Part shown: positions 19,920 through 29,340 of the stretch, piece by piece
Layout of the letters: every line of letters starts with the position of its first letter
Position numbering within the stretch: position 1 is the stretch's first letter
The notes under the pieces: generated by a model
What the model was told of the DNA's origin: nothing
Database searches by the model: none
What the model saw: only the letters and a program-made list of their open reading frames with translations
Program-made: the position numbers and the translations under genes
Source: BPJO01 sp037189665
GTDB lineage: Bacteria > Planctomycetota > Phycisphaerae > Tepidisphaerales > Tepidisphaeraceae
Reading direction: 5' to 3'
NCBI GenBank assembly: GCA_037189665.1
Contig: JBBCIV010000029.1
Location: forward strand, 5,962-69,961
Length of the DNA: 64,000 nt

Positions 19920-21463
19920 CGCGTCGCTCCACGTCGCTGCCGCGACAGCAGCCCGGCGCCGATCATCGCCAGCATGCCAAGCGATGCAGGTTCTGGTAGG
20001 GCCGTCAGTTCCAAAACGTTGAGATGGGCATATCGACTGGTGCCCGGCGCGACAGTGATGTTCAGCGTCAGTCTGCCGGTGGTGTCGGCGACGAGATGCT
20101 CAAAGACGGCGGTACGGTCGAGATTGTTTGCCACATCGAGGTCGCGCCATTCATCGCCGACCGTATAGCGCGTGATGTAGCCGCGGCCGCCATCGTTGCC
20201 GTCGCGAGAAGCGAAGAGCACAAGCCGATACGCCTCGCCGGGGACAAGTCCGCCGATCTCGATTTCCGCAGGGTTGGCGAGCGTGGCGGCATTGCCCGCC
20301 GTGCTACCGAGGCTCCAGCCGTCGAGCACCACGCTCGGGTCATACAAAGCCCCCGCTCCATCACCTGCGTTGGTAAACCGCCCTGCGAATTTCTTGACGA
20401 TATTGAGTTCGACCGTCGTGCGCAGCCCGGTCGAATCCATCGCGAACGGGACCGCCGTCCCAAAGGTCGTCTCCGACTGATAGGCGCCCGAATTCCACTG
20501 CCTGCCCTGTTCGTCGGCCCACGTCGCCACGTGGCTGCCCAGATCAAACAACGCAGTCTTGCCCGGCGACAGGGATTCCAGCGAAGTTTTGTGCTGGAGC
20601 AGCCAGTCGTACATGTTTTGATCGTTATAAGCGGGCGTCCAACTGTTGTGCCCGCCGGAGGCGTATTCGGTGTAACGGAGGTTGTTTTCCTCGTAGTACG
20701 TGGTGCCGGATGCGGTCGTGTAGTACGGGGCACCGGTGTTGTAATAGGGATTCGACGGGTTGTTGTTCAACCGCCATGACAACGGCGACTTTCCGCCATC
20801 AGCGGCACGGATGGCGTTGACCAAAGCACGCGAATTCCCGCTTGGATTCAGGGTGGTGTCGTTGGCCGCGTGAAACATCCAGATAGGCTTGCCCACCAGC
20901 GATCCGATCGTGGCCAATCCGTTGTGCGGCGACGATGCCCCTGCGTTGGGCAACCCCGTCGCGGTCGGCACGCCGGCGGCGAAGACGTCCTTGTAAGCCA
21001 ACAGCGCATTCCAAGTTCCGGAACCGCCCATCGACAGGCCAGTCACGTAGATGCGCTGGGGGTCGATGTTGTGCTCTTTCTGAATCTGCGACAGCACGCG
21101 CATCGACGCGTCAACGCTGGACGCATACCAGGCCTGAGCATTGACCTGCGGCGCATAAACGAAAAATCCCCTCGCATTCGCCTCCGAGATCAGGCCCGGG
21201 ATGCTGTTGACCTGGTTGACGCTGTTGTTCGGCATCGAACCTTGGCCGTGGTAGAAGACGACCAGCGGATAAGACTTGCTCGGGTCGTACCCCGCGGGCG
21301 TATGAAGTCGCCCGTAAAGGGCGACCGATCCGTCGTTATTGGGATCATACTCGTAAATCTTTGAAAAAGCGGGAACGGTAGTGTGATGATGCGCGATCGC
21401 CGCGCTTGTCATCGATAAAGCGAGCGTCGCATTAAATAGGATTAGATTCCCGTTATTCCTCAT
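19916..21463 (-). CDS. PEP-CTERM-anchored alpha/beta-hydrolase esterase (paralogue of the gene at 14863)
   Basis: A 515-residue secreted protein with a signal peptide (ILFNATLALSMTSAAIAHH). The hydrolase core has an FYHGQGSMP oxyanion region, nucleophile motif GLSMGGSGTW, an acid in FHAANDTTL and a histidine in ASGGHNSW. A C-terminal beta-sandwich follows from about residue 315. The protein ends in the PEP-CTERM tail LPEPASLGMLAMIG with an RQRRG basic end. It shares the domain order of the 512-residue protein at 14863, including near-identical stretches such as NPYYNTGAPYY. ATG 21463 has GAGGAGG at 7 bp, and an upstream TTG was rejected. It lies between the large hydrolase gene and the LacI gene. 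The expected activity is de-esterification of plant polysaccharide at the cell surface. Confidence 0.84.
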   Translation of the reverse strand: MRNNGNLILFNATLALSMTSAAIAHHHTTVPAFSKIYEYDPNNDGSVALYGRLHTPAGYDPSKSYPLVVFYHGQGSMPNNSVNQVNSIPGLISEANARGFFVYAPQVNAQAWYASSVDASMRVLSQIQKEHNIDPQRIYVTGLSMGGSGTWNALLAYKDVFAAGVPTATGLPNAGASSPHNGLATIGSLVGKPIWMFHAANDTTLNPSGNSRALVNAIRAADGGKSPLSWRLNNNPSNPYYNTGAPYYTTASGTTYYEENNLRYTEYASGGHNSWTPAYNDQNMYDWLLQHKTSLESLSPGKTALFDLGSHVATWADEQGRQWNSGAYQSETTFGTAVPFAMDSTGLRTTVELNIVKKFAGRFTNAGDGAGALYDPSVVLDGWSLGSTAGNAATLANPAEIEIGGLVPGEAYRLVLFASRDGNDGGRGYITRYTVGDEWRDLDVANNLDRTAVFEHLVADTTGRLTLNITVAPGTSRYAHLNVLELTALPEPASLGMLAMIGAGLLSRQRRGATR

Positions 21464-21486
21464 AGCACAGCCTCCTCTCTCCTCGA

Positions 21487-24400
21487 TCAATTAACCTGCG
21501 GCGTTTCGATCAGCGTGAGCCAGCGCAGCGCGCCGGCGCCGTCCAGCTCGATGCGCAACGGTTCTGCGCCAACTTCCACCTCGATCGCGATATCCGACGG
21601 CCCTGCCTCGACGGCGATCGTCTTCGATCCGCCCGCAACGCCGTTCACGGTCAGTTGCGATTGGCGGGACGGCGCAATGCCCGCCTGCAGCGTGTATTTG
21701 CCCGGCTCGGCCTTGAACTGAAACTGGATGCCCTTGTTGATCCGCACCGCCTTCTGATTCTGCGGATCGTTACGACGTAGCGAGATGTCCCCCAGCGCCG
21801 GCGACGGAAGGAAACCGTAGCCCTTCGACGCGTCGTAGATCTCGTTCGACAGCACCGGCGTGGACGCGCGGTAGTCGCCATGGACGATCCCGCCAACCTC
21901 TTCAACCGTGCCGCCGAAGCCGAACGAGTAAACCCGGGCGGCGACTTCCTGCTTGCGAAGCTCTTTCCTGCGTTCGACGGCCTGCTTTGCCCGCTCAATC
22001 AACGGCAGCACCGGGTCGAGGTTGGAGATGTTGCGGATGTAGATCGGGAACTCGGTCAGCTTCAGGGCGCTGGCGTCAAGTTTTTCCTGCCGATCACCAA
22101 AACAGTCGGTGACGGTTGCAGTGCCCAGGTTCAACGGCAGCTGGCCGGTGCCCTTCACCATCCAGGCGCTCAAGACGGTTTCCGATCCCACCTTCCATGC
22201 GTAAATCCGCATAGATGAGTCTTCTGTAGGCAGGCGGAGGCCATCGCCTTCGGCGCCGTTCAGCTCACGGGTGAGCGTGGCATAGCTGAAGTAGGATGGC
22301 TTCGGCGTGCCATCCGATCGCATCACGCCGGAGGCCGCCCACATGCCGTTATCGGAGCCCAACTCACGATACACGAGCACCTTCTCGATCCCGTTCGCCA
22401 GGCAGAGCATCACGTCGCGCGCCATCCAGGCGGCCTGCGTGCGTTCGTCGACGAAGTGGATGTAGTCGGTGTCGTAGCCCGTCTCGGTCATCCAGATGGG
22501 CATGTTGGGCTTGTAGCGGTCACGCCAGTCGCTGAGCAGTTGAAGATTTTCCTCGAATGTGCGCACGTCCTTCGCAAGCAGGTGGCTGGTGTTGGCGTTC
22601 ACCATCGCCACTTCTGGCGCCTGCCGGCCGGTGTACATGTGGACACTCAGGACATCGACGAAGTCCAGTGGTGTCTTGCCGTCATCATATTTGATGGTCC
22701 GCAGCGCGTCCGCCAACCGAAGGCTGATACCGGAGAAACCGCCGTTGGAGACGAGGATGTCCGGATCCGCCTTCTTCGCCGCCTCGGCGGCCTCGCGGAA
22801 GAAGTGGTAATACGGCACAGGTCCGCCCCACTTGCCGAAGTCGTTATGGTTTTGCTCGTTCCAGATCTCGACGTGCTTGAGATAGCCTAGTCCGGATTTC
22901 TTGTCCGGTGTCTTCAGCACGTCGGCCGGGTGTGATTTCGAGCCGTAGCGGGCGATGGTCTGGAAGGTGTATTCGGCAAAGCCGCCCACCTCTTCGCGCG
23001 TCAGCGGATAGGGCTCGTTTGCCGCCGGCTTTGGCTTGTCGTACGTCTGAAAAAGGAAGACGAACGGCAGCACGCCGATACCATTGCGGTGATACGCGCC
23101 GAGGATGCCATCGACGTCCACGTACGGATCGTGCTGCCCGATGTAGTCAAACACGCCGGGAACCTTCGACACCATCGGCCACTTGATGTTCTCAAACCGC
23201 CCCCAGCCCAGGCCGATCGTGCGAATGTCATCAACAAATTTCGGGTTCGCTACGTTCAATCCCAATCGATCATTTAATTTGGCGATCGGCTCGGGCTTCA
23301 CGAACAGATGACGTTTAGCGTAGTAGGTTCGGTCGTCGGCCGTCACCTTCACGACGACGCGGTAGGCACCGGGCTTAAGCGTCGTCGGCGTTTCGATCGC
23401 CAACGGCGTGAAGTTACGCGCCGGGATCGTCGCCGACAGTTTGCCCGATTCAGCCACTCGGCCGATCGATGGCAGCCCGTTCGGCTCGTCGGCGATCCCG
23501 TCATACACGCTGATACCAGGCGGCGTATGGAAGCCCTGCACGCGGACGTTGCCCTCTTTATGATAGCGGAAACGCAGGAAGCGAGCCTTCACCGTGCCAG
23601 GCAACGGGAACTCGTTCGTGCCCCACTTCTTAAACTGGTCGAATGACTGCAATCCCTCGATCGGCGTGTACTCCTTGCCGTCCAGCGAACTGCTGACGTC
23701 CACGCGCAGCAATCGATTCGCGTCGCCCGAGTCCCACGTCATCCGGGTGATGTCGATCGGGCGGCCAAGGTCGACGTATTGGAATGCCTCTTCCCAGGCG
23801 TTCGTGATAAACGTCGTCTGAGCGGCGGTCCAGGCCTTGCCGTCGGTGAGGGCTCCCTCTTCCAGGATCTCGCCCTTGCCTTCCGTCCAGCTCCTCTTGC
23901 CCAGCGCTTCATCCGACCCGTAAATCGGATGCGGCGCGACGCTGTCGTCCAGCGTGGCGTCGTGTTCAACCGTGTATTCAATCGACGCGTCGACCGGCCG
24001 ATCGGAGAAGTTCGTCAGATCAATAAGTGAACGAAACGGCGTGTTCGCATCGGTGAATCCCGGGCCGGCCAGTTCGACTTCCAGCGGTAATGCTGGAGGC
24101 ACCTTACTAATATCGGTAACGGCACACAAGCCATTCACGTTAAGGCGGGCGACGGCTTTTTCCTTAGTAAACCAAGCAAAACGTACGCCGAGGAGCGGAA
24201 AATCCAGCTGGCCGTTCTTGCCCTTCTGGTCGGCCAGCGGCTTGAGATCGGACGAGTTGGTTTCCAGTTCGACCCACTTCCAGCCGGTCCAATCCGCGTC
24301 GATCATGACAGAGAAATTCTCGTTTTCACGATCGCTCAGCTCGAAACCGAGTTTAGTAATGTTGGCATCGGGCGTGAGGTGAACCCACATTCCGACCATG

Positions 24401-24732
24401 CGCGTATCGCCGGGAATCGGCGTCCAGTCGCTGATCCTGAAGGCCCCCTTTGCGCCTGGAGCCCAAGACTCTCCCGCGAACTCCAGCGACGACCAGCCCA
24501 ATTTCGTCCCCACCTCCGTCGGCGAAGGACGCGACGAGATGCCGATCACCTTCGTTCCTCCACCCAGGTGAAGAGTTGCACCCGCCTGAAGCGAGTTTAC
24601 CAGCACCCGCTGCAACGCCGGATCGGCAGCGGCCATCTTGCTGTCGGGCGGAATCGGCGTTCCGGCAAACATCTGCTGCTGCAAAACAGCCAATGCTGTC
24701 AGCCCCAAGAAACACTTCGTCGTTCTTCGCAT
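21487..24732 (-). CDS. Secreted clan-A-like glycoside hydrolase (active-site complete)
   Basis: A 1081-residue protein with a signal peptide (FLGLTALAVLQQQMFAG). Residues 30-215 resemble a jelly-roll sugar-binding domain. A discoidin-like segment follows (about 270-430), then a TIM barrel (about 500-800) with candidate acid/base E626 (EIWNEQN) and nucleophile E750 (WMTETGYD). Two C-terminal beta domains end the protein. The arrangement resembles GH39 and GH5-like retaining enzymes, but I cannot name the family with certainty. It is the intact paralogue of the 913-residue protein at 12090. ATG 24732 has only a weak ribosome site (GGACAAAAC). It lies 24 bp upstream of the PEP-CTERM esterase start and 121 bp downstream of the pseudopilin gene. 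Confidence 0.82.
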   Translation of the reverse strand: MRRTTKCFLGLTALAVLQQQMFAGTPIPPDSKMAAADPALQRVLVNSLQAGATLHLGGGTKVIGISSRPSPTEVGTKLGWSSLEFAGESWAPGAKGAFRISDWTPIPGDTRMVGMWVHLTPDANITKLGFELSDRENENFSVMIDADWTGWKWVELETNSSDLKPLADQKGKNGQLDFPLLGVRFAWFTKEKAVARLNVNGLCAVTDISKVPPALPLEVELAGPGFTDANTPFRSLIDLTNFSDRPVDASIEYTVEHDATLDDSVAPHPIYGSDEALGKRSWTEGKGEILEEGALTDGKAWTAAQTTFITNAWEEAFQYVDLGRPIDITRMTWDSGDANRLLRVDVSSSLDGKEYTPIEGLQSFDQFKKWGTNEFPLPGTVKARFLRFRYHKEGNVRVQGFHTPPGISVYDGIADEPNGLPSIGRVAESGKLSATIPARNFTPLAIETPTTLKPGAYRVVVKVTADDRTYYAKRHLFVKPEPIAKLNDRLGLNVANPKFVDDIRTIGLGWGRFENIKWPMVSKVPGVFDYIGQHDPYVDVDGILGAYHRNGIGVLPFVFLFQTYDKPKPAANEPYPLTREEVGGFAEYTFQTIARYGSKSHPADVLKTPDKKSGLGYLKHVEIWNEQNHNDFGKWGGPVPYYHFFREAAEAAKKADPDILVSNGGFSGISLRLADALRTIKYDDGKTPLDFVDVLSVHMYTGRQAPEVAMVNANTSHLLAKDVRTFEENLQLLSDWRDRYKPNMPIWMTETGYDTDYIHFVDERTQAAWMARDVMLCLANGIEKVLVYRELGSDNGMWAASGVMRSDGTPKPSYFSYATLTRELNGAEGDGLRLPTEDSSMRIYAWKVGSETVLSAWMVKGTGQLPLNLGTATVTDCFGDRQEKLDASALKLTEFPIYIRNISNLDPVLPLIERAKQAVERRKELRKQEVAARVYSFGFGGTVEEVGGIVHGDYRASTPVLSNEIYDASKGYGFLPSPALGDISLRRNDPQNQKAVRINKGIQFQFKAEPGKYTLQAGIAPSRQSQLTVNGVAGGSKTIAVEAGPSDIAIEVEVGAEPLRIELDGAGALRWLTLIETPQVN

Positions 24733-24853
24733 TTGGTGTTTTGTCCGTCGTTATGAGTAAATCGGGATGCGTTGCTCGTCCGCGAGAACTCGCTGATCAA
24801 CAACATCAACAAAAGTTGTGCAGGCAAATCACAGCGCTTCGCCGCCCGATCAA

Positions 24854-25774
24854 TCAATACTCGCTTAGCGCGAACCGGCGAGCATTGGTTCCAATAGGCG
24901 AGGAAGGCTCGTTGTACGCGTGAATGCCGGACTTCGCGTCAGCGCTGCTATAGACCGCCTGACTATGCGCTCCCGTCGCCGGATTGATTTTCCCTTGGTA
25001 CCAGGGGTTGCGCAATACCGCGACATGACCATCGAGGAACGCCACAGGACGTCCATGCGGATAGTGGTTGCTGAGCGGGGATCCACCGCCACGGGAAGAG
25101 CCGCGCTCAGTGCAAAACTGAGCAGTCACCTGTGCATGCCAGTGCTTTTGATGGAACGAGTACGGCCGCCAGGGGTGGAGGGTGGCCTTCATAGGATAGG
25201 CTGCTAGATCGGCTGCCTTGGCTGGATCGCGAGGATCAAACCTTTCGTTCTCGGCATTGAAGTGATAAACCAAACCCATGTAGTTATTACGGCCACTCTG
25301 CAGATCACCGTTCTTCGCCTTGTACCAGATGCGGTTGCCAGAGGTGTACACTTCGGTTCCACCTGCAGGGCAAAGCCAGATCCCCCCGCCAGCGCGAGTA
25401 ATGACGCCGGTTCCGCCGTCGGACTCCACAGAGGCCTTTACTCCGGTGTAAGGAGCAAGCATCATCTCCAGGCCGACCGTATCGTATGTGCTGAGCACTG
25501 TCTCATAGGGATTGCTGGAAATAGGCAGCTTTTGGTATCGCGCGATCGGCCACCATCCACGGTTGGCCTGCGTGTACATCATCATCGCGGTGCCGATCTG
25601 CCGTAGATTGCTGCTACAGACGACCATCCGTGCGGATGCTCTCGCTTTGTTCAACGCCGGGAGCAACAGTGAGATCAGAACTGCAATGATTCCAATCACA
25701 ACCAATAGCTCGACCAACGTGAATCCGCGAGTTCTCGCCACCCGCTGAGCTCGTGAAGGCAACAGACCTGACAT
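24854..25774 (-). CDS. Pseudopilin, type II secretion H-X9-DG type
   Basis: A 306-residue protein. A short basic leader ends in a prepilin cleavage site and methylated hydrophobic helix (GFTLVELLVVIGIIAVLIS, residues 18-36), followed by LPALNKARASA. The C-terminal half carries NHYPHGRPVAFLDGHVAV, the H-X9-D-G motif of planctomycete pseudopilin-like proteins. These are inserted in the inner membrane, cut by a PilD-like peptidase and thought to act in secretion or envelope assembly. ATG 25774 has GGAGG at 7 bp. An upstream extension to 25822 was rejected. It is the first gene of the minus-strand run and is divergent from a XylR-type regulator, an arrangement repeated at 42947-45128. Confidence 0.88.
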   Translation of the reverse strand: MSGLLPSRAQRVARTRGFTLVELLVVIGIIAVLISLLLPALNKARASARMVVCSSNLRQIGTAMMMYTQANRGWWPIARYQKLPISSNPYETVLSTYDTVGLEMMLAPYTGVKASVESDGGTGVITRAGGGIWLCPAGGTEVYTSGNRIWYKAKNGDLQSGRNNYMGLVYHFNAENERFDPRDPAKAADLAAYPMKATLHPWRPYSFHQKHWHAQVTAQFCTERGSSRGGGSPLSNHYPHGRPVAFLDGHVAVLRNPWYQGKINPATGAHSQAVYSSADAKSGIHAYNEPSSPIGTNARRFALSEY

Positions 25775-25853
25775 GTGAAATCCTCCGAACGATGACATGC
25801 ACTGCGCCAAATGCCGCCTCATCAGTCTGAGGAGAGTATGTATTGTGCGGTGA

Positions 25854-25899
25854 TTTGCGTCAGGAGCAGTTTTGCGTAATAGTGGTCTGCATATGCGTC
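25854..25899 (+). promoter_or_regulatory. Candidate XylR-type operator: TTTGCG/TATGCG direct repeats
   Basis: TTTGCG at 25854, TTTGCGTAA at 25871 and TATGCGTCA at 25892 lie in the gap between the pseudopilin and the XylR-type gene. The last two are 21 bp apart, two helical turns, as expected for AraC-type half-sites. A matching pair (ATTGCG at 43825 and 43846, also 21 bp apart) lies in the equivalent gap upstream of the second XylR-type gene. Binding is inferred only. Confidence 0.45.
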
Positions 25900-25923
25900 A
25901 CTGCGGCTGGAGGGAAAATCCGC

Positions 25924-27066
25924 ATGAAAACGTCACGGCCGAAGGTTTTGGCGATCTCCTCGCTTAATACCCATTTCACTCGTGAGATCTTTCACGGAAT
26001 GGTGGGCTATGCGCGCGAGCATACGCGGTGGAACCTCGTCTGGCACACAACAATACCAGCGGACGAGAGCAAGGTCGCGGGCATCCTGACGTTTGACGAT
26101 TCCGTTCACATCGCGACCCATGACCGATATGGGAAACCGCCAGTCGTCATACTCGGCACGCGGTCGGTGGACCCGACTATTTCTTCCGTCTGCGTCAATG
26201 ACCACCAGGTCGGGACCATTGCCGCCCAGTACTTTGCCGATCTGGGGCTCCGCAACTTCGCCTTCGTCGGCCACGGTACGCGGCATTACATCATGGATCG
26301 CCTCGAAGGCTATGCCCGCACGATCGAAGAGATGGGCCTCGGGCAAGTCAACCAGTGGTTCGGCGAACCCTATGACCTCCGCGGCCGCCCGCAGTTCGAA
26401 CGCGGGCTCGCCCACTTCCTGCGCGGGCTATCTCGTCCCTGCGGAATTCTTACTGCGAACGACTCGATCGGCATGGAAGTAGTCAACGCCTGCGTCAACG
26501 CCGGCATCCGCATCCCGGACGACATCGCCGTGCTCGGCGTCGATGACGACGACCTCGCCTGCGAGCTAAGCCAGGTGCCATTATCGAGCATCGTGCAGCC
26601 GCTTTACGCGATCGGATATCAGGGCGCCCAGCTGCTCGACCAGAAAATACAGAAACCCAATCGCCCTTCATCACAGATATTTCTCTCGCCGCTGCGCGTG
26701 GCGCCGCGCGCGTCGTCCGACCTGATCGTCATCGACGACCGCGACGTCGCCGGCGCGCTGCGGCTGATCAAGGAGCACTGCATCGAGCCGATCAGCGTGG
26801 CGTGGATCGTCGATCAGCTTGCGGTCGCCCGCCGATCGCTCGAACGCAAATTCAAAACGATGATCGGCCGGACAATCCTGGAACACATTCACCGCGCGCG
26901 TTGCGAGAAGGCCAAGCAACTGCTGATCGAATCCGATTTGGGCGTGCAGGCCATTGCAAAGCGCGCCGGCTTCGCCAACGCCCGCTGGATGGCCGACAGC
27001 TTCCGCCGTGAGCTTAACATCACTCCCACCCGCTTCCGCCAGCAGTACCGCGAACGGCGGCGGTAG
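25924..27066 (+). CDS. XylR-type transcriptional regulator (periplasmic-binding-like sensor plus AraC HTH)
   Basis: A 380-residue protein. The N-terminal 270 residues form a LacI-like sugar-sensor domain (FTREIFHGMVGYAREH, then GILTFDD and GILTANDSIGMEVVNACV). The C-terminal 100 residues form an AraC-type double helix-turn-helix (VAWIVDQLAVARRSLERKF, then QAIAKRAGFANARWMADSFRREL). This fusion is the XylR architecture, normally a pentose-responsive activator. ATG 25924 has GGAGGG at 9 bp. It is divergent from the pseudopilin gene and convergent with the rhamnose isomerase gene, so it is placed to control both clusters. Direct repeats upstream are candidate binding sites. The ligand is unknown; rhamnose or an oligosaccharide would fit the context. 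Confidence 0.9.
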   Translation: MKTSRPKVLAISSLNTHFTREIFHGMVGYAREHTRWNLVWHTTIPADESKVAGILTFDDSVHIATHDRYGKPPVVILGTRSVDPTISSVCVNDHQVGTIAAQYFADLGLRNFAFVGHGTRHYIMDRLEGYARTIEEMGLGQVNQWFGEPYDLRGRPQFERGLAHFLRGLSRPCGILTANDSIGMEVVNACVNAGIRIPDDIAVLGVDDDDLACELSQVPLSSIVQPLYAIGYQGAQLLDQKIQKPNRPSSQIFLSPLRVAPRASSDLIVIDDRDVAGALRLIKEHCIEPISVAWIVDQLAVARRSLERKFKTMIGRTILEHIHRARCEKAKQLLIESDLGVQAIAKRAGFANARWMADSFRRELNITPTRFRQQYRERRR

Positions 27067-27071
27067 CGGCT

Positions 27072-28256
27072 CTATCGATTATTTCGCTCTCGCCCCAGAC
27101 GGCCTATCAGCCCGCTCTCACGTAAGGCGGTCAGCGGATCTTCCGGAAGATGACGCCGTCGGCGCCAGTCGGCGAGCAGGCCGGAGACGTCGGCGAAGAA
27201 CGCGCGGCGCAGCGTCGTCTCGGCGGCGACGATGTCGCCGGCGCGTTGGGCGCGTTCGAGCGCATCGCGGTCAACCAGATGTGCGCGGGCAAAGAGGGCC
27301 TGCGCTTCGCAGACCGTCTGCACCATCGCTTCGAGCTTGGGCTTGAGGTTATGGCTTTGGTCGACCATGTACGCGATCGGCGCCGAGCCGGCGGGCTGGC
27401 CGCGGTCGTGCTCGAACTGGGCGATCTGGTCGAAGATGCGAAAGACCGCGTACGGATCGATGCTGCCGAGCGTCAGGTCGTCATCGGCGTACTTGCGGTC
27501 GTTGAAGTGGAAGCCGCCGAGAAGGCCTTCGTCGAGCGGGAAAGCGACGATATGCTCGATGTTCTGCCCTTGCAGGTGATGGCCGGTATCGACGAGGACT
27601 TTCGCGTTCGGGCCAGCCTTGCGGGCGAACGACGCCGCCATGCCCCAGTCGCCGATGTCGGTGTGATAGAACGCAGGCTCGAAAGGCTTGTATTCCAGCA
27701 GCAACGCCGCGCCAGACCACCGCTTTGCCATCTCGTCGTGAATGCGCCCGAAGGCGGCCTCGAGCAGTTTCTTGCGCCGATAGATCGAATCCTGGCCGGG
27801 ATAGTTCGTCCCGTCGGCCAGCCATACCGACAGCGCCGCCGAACCCGTGGAAGCGCCGATCTCGATGCTCCGCAGTGAGTGCTGCATCGCCAGTTCGCGT
27901 GCATCGGCATCCGGCGAGCAGAACGAGCCGAGCTTGTATCGCTGGTCCTGAAAGTAGTTCGGATTGATCGCGCCAATCCGCACCTGATGATGCGCCGCCT
28001 CGCGCTTCACCTGCTCGACGTCGATCGTCGGCGGGAAATCCCAGTCAACGTGCATCGCGATGCTGGGAGCAGCGCCCGTTAATCGATGCACGCAGCCGGC
28101 GTCATGCAGCTTTTCCTCTGTCGTGCGTGCCGCCGCCGCCTGCTTGAACTGGCCGAAGCGCGTGCCGGAATCGCTGAAGCCCCAGCTGGGCAACTCGATT
28201 TCGAATCGGTCCAGAGCGCCGAGGACATGCTCGGCCTGCTTGTCGGTCACTTTCAT
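27072..28256 (-). CDS. rhaI: L-rhamnose isomerase, TIM-barrel (RhaI) type
   Basis: A 394-residue TIM-barrel protein resembling the Pseudomonas-type L-rhamnose isomerase, which converts L-rhamnose to L-rhamnulose and is distinct from E. coli RhaA. Matching stretches are FEIELPSWGFSDSGTRFGQF (residues 18-37), SIAMHVDWDFP, IGAINPNYFQDQRYKLGS, LLLEYKPFEPAFYHTDIGDW, VLVDTGHHLQGQNIEHIVAF and GGFHFNDRKYADDDL. Metal ligands are expected at the E, D, H and D of these strands. An AGAGAGGAA purine tract precedes ATG 28256. It is the last gene of the 32192-27072 operon, 14 bp after a dehydrogenase gene. It provides the catabolic entry for the L-rhamnose released by the GH78 enzyme. Confidence 0.85.
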   Translation of the reverse strand: MKVTDKQAEHVLGALDRFEIELPSWGFSDSGTRFGQFKQAAAARTTEEKLHDAGCVHRLTGAAPSIAMHVDWDFPPTIDVEQVKREAAHHQVRIGAINPNYFQDQRYKLGSFCSPDADARELAMQHSLRSIEIGASTGSAALSVWLADGTNYPGQDSIYRRKKLLEAAFGRIHDEMAKRWSGAALLLEYKPFEPAFYHTDIGDWGMAASFARKAGPNAKVLVDTGHHLQGQNIEHIVAFPLDEGLLGGFHFNDRKYADDDLTLGSIDPYAVFRIFDQIAQFEHDRGQPAGSAPIAYMVDQSHNLKPKLEAMVQTVCEAQALFARAHLVDRDALERAQRAGDIVAAETTLRRAFFADVSGLLADWRRRRHLPEDPLTALRESGLIGRLGRERNNR

Positions 28257-28270
28257 GGGAGAGTTCCTCT

Positions 28271-29338
28271 CTATCCGTTGTCCGCCGGCGAGATGTCGAA
28301 GACAACCTTGTTGTGATGCCCGCGACGATGAAATAATTCATCAAACACGCGCGGGCCCTCCGAGAGCGGCAGTCGATCGGTAATGAGCGGCGCGACGACG
28401 AGCGAGCGATCCATGTGCTCCAGCACGGTCGTCCAGTCATCCACGCCAACCGGCATGATTTTGCTGTTCCAGGTGCCGTAGATCGTCAGCTCGCGGCGCA
28501 GGACGTTCGAAAAATCCTTCTCGCCGATGCTGAACGTGCCGGCAATGTTTCCCATGAACACAACCTCGCCAAACCGGCCGGTCACCTGCGTTGCCTGGAG
28601 GAAGGTGACGGGCAGGCCGCACGCTTCGACACACCGGCTGACGCCCTGCCCATCGGTCGCCTTGTGGATCTGCCCGACCGGATCTGCATCGCGGCCGCCG
28701 ATGATCGGAACGAAGCCCATCTGCTCCGCCAATTGCAGTTTGAGCGGATCGATATCAACAACGAATACGCGCCCGCAACCGGCGATGCGCAACCACTGCG
28801 CACAAAGGATGCCGATCGGCCCCCCGCCGAACACCGCGGCCGTGTCGCCCTGCTGAACGTGCAGCTTCCGAACGCCGTGCAGCGCGACCGCCGCCGGCTC
28901 GGTCATCGCAGCGCGAAGGAGATTCACGTGATCGGGCACCGCGAACAGGTTCCACTCCGGCACGCGCAGGTACTCGGCGAACGCCCCATCGCGCCGCGAA
29001 CCGTAATAGTCGTAATCGGCCGCCTGGGCGTAGTCGCCGCTGAGGCAGGCTGGGTCGGCGTCCGTGTTTCTCGGGATGAGCGGAAACACCGCCACCCGCG
29101 CCCCGCGGCCAAACCGCCCGCCCGGCACAGGCTCCTCCACCACGCCGCTGAACTCGTGCCCCATCACCAGCGGGTAGTGATACGCCTTGCCCGAAAACGC
29201 TCGCGGGATGTCCGACCCGCACACCCCGCACGCCGCCACACGCAACAGCGCCGCCGGCCGTTCATCCGGCGCGGGTGGGATTGGCCGGTCGGCGTGGTAA
29301 ACAAGGCGGCCCTGCGATTCGAGCACCAGTGCGTTCAT
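28271..29338 (-). CDS. Zinc-dependent MDR dehydrogenase, galactitol-1-phosphate dehydrogenase (GatD)-like
   Basis: A 355-residue medium-chain dehydrogenase. Catalytic zinc motif CGVCGSDIPRAF is near residue 38 and GHEFSG near residue 60. YYGSRRDGAFAEYLRVP matches the GatD-type sequence between the catalytic and cofactor domains. The Rossmann motif GGGPIGILCAQWL is followed by FVVDID, indicating NAD preference. The structural-zinc cysteine cluster is reduced to one or two cysteines (DADPACLSGDY). Its ATG is 2 bp after the TGA of the preceding dehydrogenase gene, so they are co-translated. A polyol or sugar-phosphate substrate is likely, but which one cannot be fixed. Confidence 0.85.
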   Translation of the reverse strand: MNALVLESQGRLVYHADRPIPPAPDERPAALLRVAACGVCGSDIPRAFSGKAYHYPLVMGHEFSGVVEEPVPGGRFGRGARVAVFPLIPRNTDADPACLSGDYAQAADYDYYGSRRDGAFAEYLRVPEWNLFAVPDHVNLLRAAMTEPAAVALHGVRKLHVQQGDTAAVFGGGPIGILCAQWLRIAGCGRVFVVDIDPLKLQLAEQMGFVPIIGGRDADPVGQIHKATDGQGVSRCVEACGLPVTFLQATQVTGRFGEVVFMGNIAGTFSIGEKDFSNVLRRELTIYGTWNSKIMPVGVDDWTTVLEHMDRSLVVAPLITDRLPLSEGPRVFDELFHRRGHHNKVVFDISPADNG

Positions 29339-29340
29339 GA

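Noticed and set aside
27150..27878. Plus-strand frame opposite the rhamnose isomerase gene
   Set aside because: The minus strand encodes a full family match; the plus frame has no ribosome site or known motif.
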